Below are positions 1 to 6,537 of a stretch of DNA of 10,788 bases, piece by piece (the stretch's first letter is position 1; the number at the start of each line of letters is the position of its first letter). The translations under genes were made by a program, and so were the position numbers. The stretch covers positions 1 to 10,788 of the forward strand of contig DEIJ01000097.1 of the NCBI GenBank assembly GCA_002352365.1, read 5' to 3'. The notes under the pieces were generated by a model that saw only the letters and a program-made list of their open reading frames with translations, did no database searches and had not been told where the DNA came from. Source of the stretch: Dehalococcoidia bacterium UBA2777 (GTDB lineage Bacteria > Chloroflexota > Dehalococcoidia > UBA2247 > UBA2777).

Positions 1-831
1 AAAGCCTCGGATATAGTAACTGTGGCCGCAAGTGGACTGATGTATCTTTGCGGCGATCCTGATCGGCCTCCTGTTCACACCAGCTTTCCTCAGTCCTACC
101 TTCACGCCGGTGCCGAGGCTGCAGCGGGAACAATGATCGCCCATTACTATCGAGAGCTGAGCGGAGAGGGGCAATGGGTTGATGTGTCAATTCAAGAGAG
201 CACTCTGGGGGCAACAATGAATGCACCATCATTTTGGGATTTAAACCAAGTGATTCTGGAAAGAGCTGGACCTTTCAGGGTGGGACTTAGCTCACAGGCA
301 CGGCAGAGATTAATCTGGGAATGCAGAGACGGCTATGTAGCCTTTGCTATTTTTGGCGGGGCTTTCGGAGCACCCACCAACCGCGCCCTGGTGAAATGGA
401 TGGATAGCGAAGGGATGGCTTCACAAGATCTTTTGATGATGGATTGGGAATCATTCGATATGGCCACAGCAACTCAACAACAGTTTGATCACTTCGCTCA
501 ACCGATCAGCAAATTTTTTCTGTTACACAGTAAACGGGAACTATACCACGGGGCGATAGACCGGGGCATAATGCTTTGCCCGGTGGCCACGATTGAAGAT
601 ATCGTAGACGATCCCCAGCTTAGGGCCAGGGATTTCTGGGAGGAAGTGGAGCACGCCGAGGTTGGCACTGCTATTACCTATCCTGGGGCATTTATCAAGC
701 CGTCGGACATGTGTGTCAAGATACGGCGCCGTGCCCCGATGGTGGGCGAGCACAACGAGGAAATCTATGGGGGAGAGTTGGGCTTATCCGAACAGGAGCT
801 AGCTCATCTTAGGCAGGATAGGGTTATCTAA
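1..831 (+). CDS. Type III (CaiB/BaiF) CoA-transferase, catalytic-Asp-less subunit, 5' end outside window
   Basis: The reading frame is open from base 1, so the gene starts upstream; the GTG at 22 is internal. The visible 276 residues are the C-terminal two thirds of a CaiB/BaiF protein, which is usually about 400 aa. The family pattern is clear: SGLMYLCGDPD near the left end, then PQSYLHAGAEAAAG, YRELSGEGQWVDVSIQE, and a C-terminal VEHAEVG...YPGAFIK segment. These enzymes move CoA between a donor thioester and a carboxylic acid in the cytoplasm. At the position where the downstream paralogue has its catalytic-type Asp (GAYTDS), this protein has Tyr (QSYLH, codon 97-99), counting back from the shared SxxE motif. 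It is therefore probably a partner subunit rather than an independent enzyme. Its stop overlaps the next start (TAATG at 829-833), indicating translational coupling. The family call is secure; the heteromer role is inferred. Confidence 0.9.
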   Translation, partial: KASDIVTVAASGLMYLCGDPDRPPVHTSFPQSYLHAGAEAAAGTMIAHYYRELSGEGQWVDVSIQESTLGATMNAPSFWDLNQVILERAGPFRVGLSSQARQRLIWECRDGYVAFAIFGGAFGAPTNRALVKWMDSEGMASQDLLMMDWESFDMATATQQQFDHFAQPISKFFLLHSKRELYHGAIDRGIMLCPVATIEDIVDDPQLRARDFWEEVEHAEVGTAITYPGAFIKPSDMCVKIRRRAPMVGEHNEEIYGGELGLSEQELAHLRQDRVI

Positions 832-2042
832 TGAAGCAAGCTCTTGACGGGATAAAGGTGGCTGATTTCTCCTGGATCGGGGCAGGCCCGTGGACCATCA
901 AGTATCTAGCCGACCACGGCGCCCAGGTGATTCATGTAGAATCAGCTACCCGCCCTGATCTGCTCCGCTCCACCCCCCCCTACAAGGATAGTATTCCCGG
1001 CCTTAATCGCAGTGCTTACTTTGCTATTTATAATGACAACAAATACGGAATGAGCCTGAATCTGAATCATCACCAAGTGATGACGGTAGTTAAAAGGATA
1101 GTTGCCTGGGCTGATATAGTAGCTGAAAGCTTTGGGCCGGGTAGGATGAAGAAATGGGGGCTTGGCTACGAGCAGCTTAAGGAGATAAGGCCCGACATTA
1201 TTATGTTTAGCTCAACTCAACAAGGGCAAACCGGTCCTCACAGAGACCAGCCCGGCTTTGGCACCCAACTGACTTCACTGGCTGGTTTTACTCACCTCAC
1301 CGGCTGGCCTGATCGTCCCCCGGCATTACCCTACGGGGCCTATACGGATTCAATCGCCCCAAAATTTGGGGCAGCAGCAATAATGGCTGCTCTGGATTAT
1401 CGGCGCCGCACCGGCAAGGGGCAGTACCTCGATCTTTCTCAATATGAAACCGGCTGCCAATTTTTGGCCCCACTTATCCTCGATTATACCACGAGTCAAA
1501 AAATAGCCAATAGGATAGGAAATCGCTCACCCTATGGTGCTCCTCACGGAGCCTATCCATGTCGTGGCGGCGACAAGTGGTGTGTTATCGCCATTTTCAC
1601 CGATAAGGAGTGGGAAAGTCTATGCCAAGCTATGGGTAATCCTCCGTGGACGAAGGAAGCCAGGTTCGGAAGTTCAGTTGGCAGGAAAAATAATCAGGAT
1701 GAACTGGACAAGTTAATCGGAGGGTGGACAATCAACTTCACCGCTGAAGAGATAGTGGCCAAACTTCAAGCGGCGAAAGTAGCTGCGGGCATAGTCGAGA
1801 CCTCTGAGGAGGTCTACCTTGACCCGCAGCTTAGACATCGCCACTACTTTGAGGAATTGGAGCACCCTGAAATAGGGAGACACTCCTATCCCCGCCCTGG
1901 TTTCAGACTATCTAAGACGCCTAGCCAAATCCATCTGCCAGCTCCTTGCTTGGGAGAGCATACTGAATATGTATGCACCAAAATCCTCGGCATGCCTGAT
2001 GAGGAGTTTGTGGATTTACTCAATAAAGGTGTTTTCGAGTAG
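831..2042 (+). CDS. Type III (CaiB/BaiF) CoA-transferase, subunit with conserved Asp
   Basis: This 403-aa protein is full length for the family. It starts with LDGIKVADFSWIGAGPW, the usual N-terminal strand-turn. Next come ADIVAESFGPGRMKKWGLGYE (residues about 94-114), IMFSSTQQGQTGP (124-136), and GAYTDSIAPKFGAAA, where D173 matches the Asp that forms the acyl/CoA anhydride intermediate in formyl-CoA transferase relatives. RTGKGQYLDLSQYE follows. It should attach CoA to a carboxylic acid from a donor thioester such as succinyl-CoA. The ATG overlaps the preceding stop by one base, so the two are made together and probably form an alpha/beta enzyme like benzylsuccinate CoA-transferase BbsEF. 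The gene ends 31 bp before the convergent crotonase gene. I see no clear terminator in the gap. The substrate is unknown. Confidence 0.92.
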   Translation: MKQALDGIKVADFSWIGAGPWTIKYLADHGAQVIHVESATRPDLLRSTPPYKDSIPGLNRSAYFAIYNDNKYGMSLNLNHHQVMTVVKRIVAWADIVAESFGPGRMKKWGLGYEQLKEIRPDIIMFSSTQQGQTGPHRDQPGFGTQLTSLAGFTHLTGWPDRPPALPYGAYTDSIAPKFGAAAIMAALDYRRRTGKGQYLDLSQYETGCQFLAPLILDYTTSQKIANRIGNRSPYGAPHGAYPCRGGDKWCVIAIFTDKEWESLCQAMGNPPWTKEARFGSSVGRKNNQDELDKLIGGWTINFTAEEIVAKLQAAKVAAGIVETSEEVYLDPQLRHRHYFEELEHPEIGRHSYPRPGFRLSKTPSQIHLPAPCLGEHTEYVCTKILGMPDEEFVDLLNKGVFE

Positions 2043-2073
2043 CCCCACACCGAGGTGATTCGACTTTGCTGCT

Positions 2074-2904
2074 CTACTCTTCATAAACCCCGGGGAATTT
2101 CTCCTTTTTTCTGAATTTTAGCGGGTCAGGTTTTTTCTTCTCCCAGAAGGATTGCTTATAATACTTTGCCTCCTCAGTGCCATAATATCTCCATAGGGAA
2201 TCATACATCATAACCTCAAGCCCGCGTATCTCAGCGCTTATGGTGTTAAAGGCGAATTTAAGGCCTCTGATGGCGCCGGGGCTCTTGGTCAAAATCTCAT
2301 CACACCATTTATCCACTTCCTCCTCCAGCTTATCAGGAGGCACCACAGCATTAACCAATCCCATCTCTAAGGCTTCTTTGGCGGTATATTGGCGGCAGAG
2401 ATACCAGATTTCCCGTGCCTTCTTCTCTCCTACCACTCTGGTCAAGTAAGCTGCCCCATAAGCAGAATCGTAACTCCCTACCATAGGGCCGGCTTGCCCC
2501 AGGCGAGCTGTCTCTGAGGCTATGGAGAGGTCGCAAAGCTGCTGAAGGACCTGCCCGCCACCTATGGCGAAACCGTTTACCGCAGCAATCACCGGCTTAG
2601 GCATCTCCCTTATAAGTGCGTGAACATTGGGGCCTCGAAACATCTCAATACTATAGCCAGCTCCTGCCTCTTTGGCATCCCCCCCAGTGCAGAATGCTTT
2701 ATCACCAGCCCCAGTGAGAACCACTACCCCAATCTTATCATCATATGCTGCATCTTCAAGTGCCTTCCCCAACTCTTTCATTGTATACGAGGTGAAGGAA
2801 TTATAAGCCTTAGGTCTATTTATGGTTATCCTGGCCACCCCTGGTCTCTTCTCGTAGATAATGTCGGTGAATTCAAACTCAGCTACTTTCTCCCATTGAG
2901 CCAT
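2074..2904 (-). CDS. Crotonase-family ring-opening hydrolase or cyclase, BadI/MenB-like
   Basis: A 276-aa enoyl-CoA hydratase/isomerase superfamily protein. The frame opens at GTG 2949, but ATG 2904 (MAQWEK) has AAAGGAGG upstream at 2923-2916 and is preferred. The oxyanion-hole segments are DKAFCTGGD (68-76) and GFAIGGGQ (111-118). The run GQAGPMVGSYDSAYG (136-150) has Gly139, Ser144 and Asp146 at the places used in MenB and BadI, and EKKAREIWYLCRQY (160-173) is a hallmark of that clade. MenB cyclises o-succinylbenzoyl-CoA; BadI (2-ketocyclohexanecarboxyl-CoA hydrolase) does the reverse type of reaction and opens a ring. The loop after CTGGD lacks the Gly/Tyr-rich MenB stretch, and the neighbours are acyl-CoA catabolic genes rather than men genes, so BadI-like ring cleavage is favoured. 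The C-terminus extends about ten residues past the usual end (KKEKFPGVYEE). It follows the acyl-CoA dehydrogenase gene on the same strand. Confidence 0.85.
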   Translation of the reverse strand: MAQWEKVAEFEFTDIIYEKRPGVARITINRPKAYNSFTSYTMKELGKALEDAAYDDKIGVVVLTGAGDKAFCTGGDAKEAGAGYSIEMFRGPNVHALIREMPKPVIAAVNGFAIGGGQVLQQLCDLSIASETARLGQAGPMVGSYDSAYGAAYLTRVVGEKKAREIWYLCRQYTAKEALEMGLVNAVVPPDKLEEEVDKWCDEILTKSPGAIRGLKFAFNTISAEIRGLEVMMYDSLWRYYGTEEAKYYKQSFWEKKKPDPLKFRKKEKFPGVYEE

Positions 2905-2970
2905 TCTGGGCTTTACCTCCTTTCGTACTAGTTTTATGGATTCCAACACTGTTGGCTAACTTGACGCAAT

Positions 2971-2998
2971 TTTATACTTCTGCCCCGACTAAAGTCAA
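2971..2998 (-). promoter_or_regulatory. Predicted sigma70-type promoter for the BadI/MenB-like gene
   Basis: Read on the minus strand, TTGACT (2998-2993) and TATAAA (2976-2971) are separated by 16 bp, and transcription would start near 2964, about 60 nt before ATG 2904. The site lies in the 108-bp gap after the acyl-CoA dehydrogenase stop, so the crotonase could be transcribed alone as well as by read-through. The -35 hexamer overlaps a short palindrome, GACT-AA-AGTC (2987-2996), which could be an operator half. This is a motif match only. Confidence 0.5.
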
Positions 2999-3012
2999 AT
3001 CAACAATCTCCA

Positions 3013-4206
3013 CTATCCTCTGGGCAGCCCCAACCCCCTCATAGCAATAATATTACGCATGATCTCAGAGGTGCCAGAAACAAGGGTCACGCTAGGAGAA
3101 TATAAGTAGGTGCGTAAGATCCACCCTTTAAGGGGTGCCCATTTGGAGTCACTGCTCAGCTGGCCATATGCTCCCAAGATTTGCATTCCTAAATCAGTTA
3201 CCCGCTGGAATAATTCGGAGCTGAACAACTTCGACATTGAAGCTTCGGATTCAGAGACTAATCCTTTGCCCTGCAACCAGGCAGCGCGATAGGCTATCAG
3301 GCGTCCTGCTTCGATTTCAATCGCCATCTCCGCCAGTTTATGGCGAAGTGCTGACTCTCCCGCCAAAGAGTACCCCTGGTGCTTTGTTTCCATGGCATAT
3401 ACAACCAAGTCTTCCAGGATCCGCTTGGCTAAGGCTGCGAATCTAATGCCCGGCCATCCCCTTTCGAAATTCAAGGCAGCCATTATATAGCTCCACCCTT
3501 GGTTTTCTTCTCCTACCAGGTTTGTTTTAGGAGTTCGTACCTCATCAAAGAAGACCTCATTGAAGGCGCAAACGCCAATTAGGTCTATTAGCGGACGGAT
3601 GGTAATACCTTTACTCTTCATGTCTACCAGGAGAAGGCTGATACCTCTATGCCGGGAAGCATCCGGATCTGTTCTGGCTGCCAGCCAGCACCAGCCGGCA
3701 ACATGAGCGGCACTAGTCCATACCTTTTGCCCACTAATAATGTAGTCATCACCACTGGCTATAGCCCGACACCGAACTGAGGCGAGATCAGAGCCGGCAT
3801 CAGGCTCACTATACCCGGTGCACCAAAAACTTTCCCCAGCGGCAATCCTTGGCAGGTGCTCTCTCTTTTGTTGTTCACTACCAAACAACATGAGGCAAGG
3901 CCCCACCCAGGATACACCACCCACACCCATATCTGTCCCCGGCACTCCGTGATAGGATGTCTCTTCCTGATAGATAAGTTGCTCTATAGTGGAGCGCCCC
4001 TGGCCACCATGCTCTTTAGGCCAAGCCAAGGTAAGCCAGCCCCTGGCAGCAAGTTTACGGACTATCGCTTGGGTAAATGGCCAGACCTCATCTGAGTATT
4101 CGTCTTCAACAAGCCCTCCCCTCCACCCCGAAGGCAGCTCCTTGGTTATAAATTCCCGAATCTCGTGGCGAAATGCCTCCTCTTGTTCAGTGAACTTGAA
4201 ATCCAT
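3013..4206 (-). CDS. Acyl-CoA dehydrogenase
   Basis: A 397-aa FAD-dependent acyl-CoA dehydrogenase that would make a 2,3-enoyl-CoA and pass electrons to ETF. ATG 4206 (MDFKFTEQEE) is chosen over ATG 4260: AAGAGG lies at 4218-4213 with 6-nt spacing, and DFxFTEQEEAFR is the normal family N-terminus. The family motifs are CTGYSEPDAGSDLAS (129-143), SGQKVWTSAAHVA (158-170, FAD contact) and SGTSEIMRNIIAMRGLGLPRG (377-397). At the MCAD catalytic-Glu position (YEGT) there is Ser377. Glu248 in LNFERG sits where isovaleryl-CoA and long-chain dehydrogenases carry their base, so activity is plausible. Trp-rich segments and a long N-terminal domain resemble dehydrogenases from alicyclic and steroid catabolism, but I cannot name the substrate. 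It is divergent from the FabK-like gene and upstream of the crotonase. Confidence 0.92.
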   Translation of the reverse strand: MDFKFTEQEEAFRHEIREFITKELPSGWRGGLVEDEYSDEVWPFTQAIVRKLAARGWLTLAWPKEHGGQGRSTIEQLIYQEETSYHGVPGTDMGVGGVSWVGPCLMLFGSEQQKREHLPRIAAGESFWCTGYSEPDAGSDLASVRCRAIASGDDYIISGQKVWTSAAHVAGWCWLAARTDPDASRHRGISLLLVDMKSKGITIRPLIDLIGVCAFNEVFFDEVRTPKTNLVGEENQGWSYIMAALNFERGWPGIRFAALAKRILEDLVVYAMETKHQGYSLAGESALRHKLAEMAIEIEAGRLIAYRAAWLQGKGLVSESEASMSKLFSSELFQRVTDLGMQILGAYGQLSSDSKWAPLKGWILRTYLYSPSVTLVSGTSEIMRNIIAMRGLGLPRG

Positions 4207-4279
4207 GCTGAGCCTCTTTATGTTCGCCTTCCTCACCGGGAGGCTGCCGCGGGCTACCAAAGTCGGCTATCTACCGCCT

Positions 4280-4288
4280 ATTATACCA
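4280..4288 (-). promoter_or_regulatory. Predicted extended -10 promoter for the acyl-CoA dehydrogenase gene
   Basis: The minus strand reads TGGTATAAT (4288-4280), an extended -10 (TGN-TATAAT). The best -35 at the proper distance is weak (TTATCT, 4309-4304, 18-bp spacer), as is usual for extended -10 promoters. Transcription would start near 4273, giving a leader of about 67 nt to ATG 4206. It is back to back with the FabK-like promoter at 4296-4324, so RNA polymerase probably cannot fill both at once. Confidence 0.5.
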
Positions 4289-4295
4289 TCCAAAC

Positions 4296-4324
4296 TTGAA
4301 AAAAGATAAACGATGCCTGATAAT
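4296..4324 (+). promoter_or_regulatory. Predicted sigma70-type promoter for the FabK/NMO-like gene
   Basis: TTGAAA (4296-4301) and GATAAT (4319-4324) are separated by exactly 17 bp, each one mismatch from consensus. The predicted start is near 4331, leaving a leader of roughly 108 nt before ATG 4439. This is one of the strongest promoter matches in the window. Confidence 0.6.
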
Positions 4325-4336
4325 GAGGAAATCAAC

Positions 4337-4418
4337 GATTCCCCCACCATGTACCTTAAGGGGGGATCATCGGGCAGCTGTGAACCGCTATAGGGTCAGC
4401 ATTAGAATCGGTACAGCT
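4337..4418 (+). promoter_or_regulatory. Structured 5' leader with two stem-loops before the FabK/NMO-like gene
   Basis: Two inverted repeats fall inside the predicted leader. The first pairs GATTCCCCC (4337-4345) with GGGGGGATC (4360-4368): 9 pairs with one G-U and a 14-nt loop. The second pairs AGCTGT (4376-4381) with ACAGCT (4413-4418) and, after a GA bulge, ACCG (4384-4387) with CGGT (4409-4412). The C-run of the first stem could instead pair with the G-run of the ribosome site (4427-4431). It matches no riboswitch class I recognise. Stability and function are not established. Confidence 0.4.
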
Positions 4419-4438
4419 CATCCTAAGGGGGTGATGCG

Positions 4439-5377
4439 ATGAAGACAAGGATAACCGAATTATTGGGAATAAAATACCCTATTATTCAGGGAGCGATGGC
4501 GTGGATTTCCTTCCCTCCTTTGGTAGCGGCTGTTTCCAATGCTGGAGGGTTAGGCATCTTAGGATCGGCATTTATGTCCCCTGATGAGCTAAGTCAGAAT
4601 ATCAGCATGATTAAGCAGCTTACCGACAAGCCCTTTGGGGTAAACTTTGTCCCTGAGAGTCCACAGGTGGATCAGCTATTGAAGGTGGTAGTTGAGGAGA
4701 AGGTTGCTGTGGTCAACTATGGTGTAGGTAACCCCAGGAGGATCATTGAGACAGCCAAGCTGCATGGAATAATAACCATACCTACTATGGGGGCGATAAA
4801 ACATGCCGTGAGAGCAGAGCAAGATGGTGCTGATGCAGTTATCATCCAGGGGACAGAAGCCGGGGGACACTCAAGCTATGTGACTAGTATGGTGCTGGTT
4901 CCGCTGGTGGTAGATCGAGTTAAGATTCCAGTGGTAGCTGCTGGTGGCTTCGGTGATGGCCGAGGGCTAGTAGCTGCCTTATCCTTGGGGGCTGAGGGGA
5001 TCTCTATGGGAACTAGATTCCTCGCCACTAAGGAAAGTCCAGCTCACCCTAAGGTTAAACAGAAGTTGATAGACAGCAGCGAGGAGGATACCATAGTTAC
5101 TACTCATATTACCGGGCTCAGGGCGCGGGTGATCCGCAATCCATTAGCTGAGGCATTCTTAGGTGTTGGTGAGGATAAAGATCGGAGCAAGCTATTGAGC
5201 CTTCCAGGAAAGATGAGAAGAGCATTCATAGAGGGTGATATCGAGCAGGGCACTATCGCTGCAGGTCAGATTTGCGGGATGATCAATGATATACCCAGTT
5301 GTCAGGAGCTTATTGAGCGGATTGTTAGTGGGGCAGAAAAAATACTGGAGCAGATGACAGCCAAGATATCGGCTTGA
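4439..5377 (+). CDS. FMN-dependent enoyl reductase II / nitronate monooxygenase family protein (FabK-like)
   Basis: A 312-aa TIM-barrel flavoprotein. The start is fixed by AAGGGGGTGAT (4425-4435), one base from the ideal ribosome site, with 7-nt spacing. The N-terminus MKTRITELLGIKYPIIQG and DKPFGVN (63-69) are very like FabK. GTEAGGHSS (138-146) supplies the active-site His144, and AAGGFGDG (167-174) with GTRFLATKES (191-200) forms the FMN phosphate site. The ending GTIAAGQICGMI is also FabK-like. FabK reduces enoyl-ACP with NAD(P)H; nitronate monooxygenases oxidise alkyl nitronates with oxygen. In this acyl-CoA setting an enoyl-CoA or related ene-reductase role is more likely than nitronate oxidation, but the sequence cannot settle it. 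It is transcribed away from the acyl-CoA dehydrogenase gene from an overlapping promoter region. Confidence 0.85.
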   Translation: MKTRITELLGIKYPIIQGAMAWISFPPLVAAVSNAGGLGILGSAFMSPDELSQNISMIKQLTDKPFGVNFVPESPQVDQLLKVVVEEKVAVVNYGVGNPRRIIETAKLHGIITIPTMGAIKHAVRAEQDGADAVIIQGTEAGGHSSYVTSMVLVPLVVDRVKIPVVAAGGFGDGRGLVAALSLGAEGISMGTRFLATKESPAHPKVKQKLIDSSEEDTIVTTHITGLRARVIRNPLAEAFLGVGEDKDRSKLLSLPGKMRRAFIEGDIEQGTIAAGQICGMINDIPSCQELIERIVSGAEKILEQMTAKISA

Positions 5378-5381
5378 TTCG

Positions 5382-5455
5382 CTTGGTGTACGTTTGGGGG
5401 GGTTAAATTCGCCGGGTTGTTTTTTTATCAGGATATTGATTATAATTACACCAAG
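5382..5455. repeat. 9-bp perfect inverted repeat flanking the PAC2 promoter
   Basis: CTTGGTGTA (5382-5390) is the exact reverse complement of TACACCAAG (5447-5455). The left arm starts 5 nt after the FabK-like stop; the right arm directly follows the TATAAT box and runs into the ribosome site of the PAC2 gene. It could be a pair of operator half-sites, or in read-through RNA a stem that masks translation initiation. Confidence 0.5.
5417..5446 (+). promoter_or_regulatory. Predicted promoter for the PAC2 gene
   Basis: A perfect TATAAT (5441-5446) has TTGTTT (5417-5422) upstream with an 18-bp spacer. The start would be near 5453, leaving only about 8 nt before ATG 5461, so the transcript would be nearly leaderless with AAGGGA right at its 5' end. 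The preceding T-run (5420-5427) has no GC-rich stem before it, so I do not call it a terminator. Confidence 0.45.
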
Positions 5456-5460
5456 GGATT

Positions 5461-6348
5461 ATGGAGAGCATCAGGTTTTATACCAAGCCTGAAGTGGTCA
5501 ATCCATGCCTGGTTGCTGCCTGGCCTGGTATGGGCGGTGTGGCTATAGTAGCAGCGAGGTATTTGGCGGAAAAACTAGCTGCCGAGCAGTTTGCTAGAAT
5601 CGAGCCAGAGGAATTTTTCGATCTAAATGTGACCCCCGTTAAGGACAGCATAATAGCCGAGCCAGAATTTCCTGAGAATAGGTTCTACTTATGGAAAAAT
5701 AGAGCAGGAAACGATGTGATAATTTTCACCGGCGAGGCTCAACCTTCTATGAAAGGGTACAAACTCGCCAATCTGATTTTAGATGTTGCTCAGAGGTACA
5801 ATGTTGACCGGGTGTACACTTTTGCCGCTGCCCCTAATCATATCTATCACACTAAAAAGCCTAAAGTTTTAGCAGTGACTACAAATGCCGAATTGATTCC
5901 TCAGTTGGAGAGGCATAAGGTAACGCTAATGCACACCGGTAGTATTAGTGGCATGAATGGATTGCTACTCGGGGTAGCGGTGAAAAGGAATATAGATGGT
6001 GTTTGTTTACTCGCTGAGATACCAGTTTATGCTACTCAAATACCAAACCCCCGCTCTTCCCAAGCTGTGCTTAGGACTTTGACCGAGATGTTAGGTATTG
6101 AGATTGAGATGACTGAACTCGATGATTGGGGAAAAAGAATAGATCAGCAGATGGAAGAGAATGTCGATCAACTTGCCAAACTATCTGGAGAGCAGGCAAA
6201 AAAGCTGGTTGATTATTTTGAGCGATTAAAGCAACAGGCAAGTGTCGAAGAGACAGAAAGTCAACCGCATCCCCAATATGAGACCGATGAACTCCTCAAT
6301 GAAATAGAACAATTCCTCAGGGGGGAAAGGGGAAAGGGGAATAACTAA
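5461..6348 (+). CDS. PAC2 family protein (proteasome assembly chaperone-like)
   Basis: A 295-aa protein of the PAC2 family, found in archaea, Actinobacteria and Chloroflexota and in eukaryotic proteasome assembly chaperones. Visible family features are CLVAAWPGMGGVAIVAARYLAEKL (about 16-39), EPEEFFDL (48-55), IIFTGEAQPSMKGYKLAN (87-104), RVYTFAAAPN (117-126), the glycine-rich GSISGMNGLLLGVA (160-173) and VCLLAEIPVY (181-190). From about residue 215 the chain is a charged, probably helical tail (DDWGKRIDQQMEENVDQL onward), possibly a coiled coil. No signal peptide or membrane segment is seen, so it is cytoplasmic. The molecular function of bacterial PAC2 proteins is largely unknown; a chaperone or assembly role is inferred from the eukaryotic relatives. 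The start has AAGG at 5453-5456 with short spacing. No proteasome subunit gene is in the window. Confidence 0.88.
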   Translation: MESIRFYTKPEVVNPCLVAAWPGMGGVAIVAARYLAEKLAAEQFARIEPEEFFDLNVTPVKDSIIAEPEFPENRFYLWKNRAGNDVIIFTGEAQPSMKGYKLANLILDVAQRYNVDRVYTFAAAPNHIYHTKKPKVLAVTTNAELIPQLERHKVTLMHTGSISGMNGLLLGVAVKRNIDGVCLLAEIPVYATQIPNPRSSQAVLRTLTEMLGIEIEMTELDDWGKRIDQQMEENVDQLAKLSGEQAKKLVDYFERLKQQASVEETESQPHPQYETDELLNEIEQFLRGERGKGNN

Positions 6349-6400
6349 ACTACCCCAATAGAAACTAAGAAAACCTCACCACAGTAGTCTAGCAGGTTAC

Positions 6401-6429
6401 TTGACATAGCGGAGGAAGAGATTTAAACT
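6401..6429 (+). promoter_or_regulatory. Predicted promoter for the first MaoC-MaoC-SDR module
   Basis: A perfect -35 TTGACA (6401-6406) is followed after 17 bp by TAAACT (6424-6429, four of six matches). Transcription would begin near 6436, about 100 nt before ATG 6538. The position, in the 189-bp gap after the PAC2 gene, suits the promoter of a six-gene operon ending at 10500. Confidence 0.5.
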
Positions 6430-6454
6430 CTTTTACGGGTATCAAAGGTGGGGG

Positions 6455-6526
6455 GTGAAAGGTTCTCCTGAATCAGCTAAGAGAATGTGGCGCCTCCTAG
6501 GTATCCGGGAAATAATGATAGCATAG
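6455..6526 (+). CDS. Possible 23-codon leader ORF
   Basis: A GTG at 6455 is preceded by AAAGG (6444-6448) at 6-nt spacing and opens a 23-codon frame (MKGSPESAKRMWRLLGIREI plus three residues) that stops at TAG 6524-6526. The stop touches the AAGGAGG ribosome site (6527-6533) of the next gene, so ribosomes ending here could re-initiate or expose that site. It has no attenuator-like run of a single amino acid and no recognisable family. It may be chance. Confidence 0.25.
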   Translation: MKGSPESAKRMWRLLGIREIMIA

Positions 6527-6537
6527 AAGGAGGCATT

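Noticed and set aside
22..60. GTG 22 as the true start of the first CoA-transferase
   Set aside because: The frame is open to base 1 and the protein lacks the N-terminal third of the family, so the gene is cut by the window edge, not truncated by mutation.
2084..2125. CCCCGGGG and T-run as a terminator between the convergent genes
   Set aside because: A palindrome without a loop, inside the coding end of the crotonase gene; not a convincing stem-loop.
2074..2904. Firm menB assignment
   Set aside because: The motifs fit MenB almost as well as BadI, but no other menaquinone gene is near and the substrate loop differs, so no symbol is given.
5420..5427. T-run as a rho-independent terminator of the FabK-like gene
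   Set aside because: No GC-rich hairpin stands directly before it.
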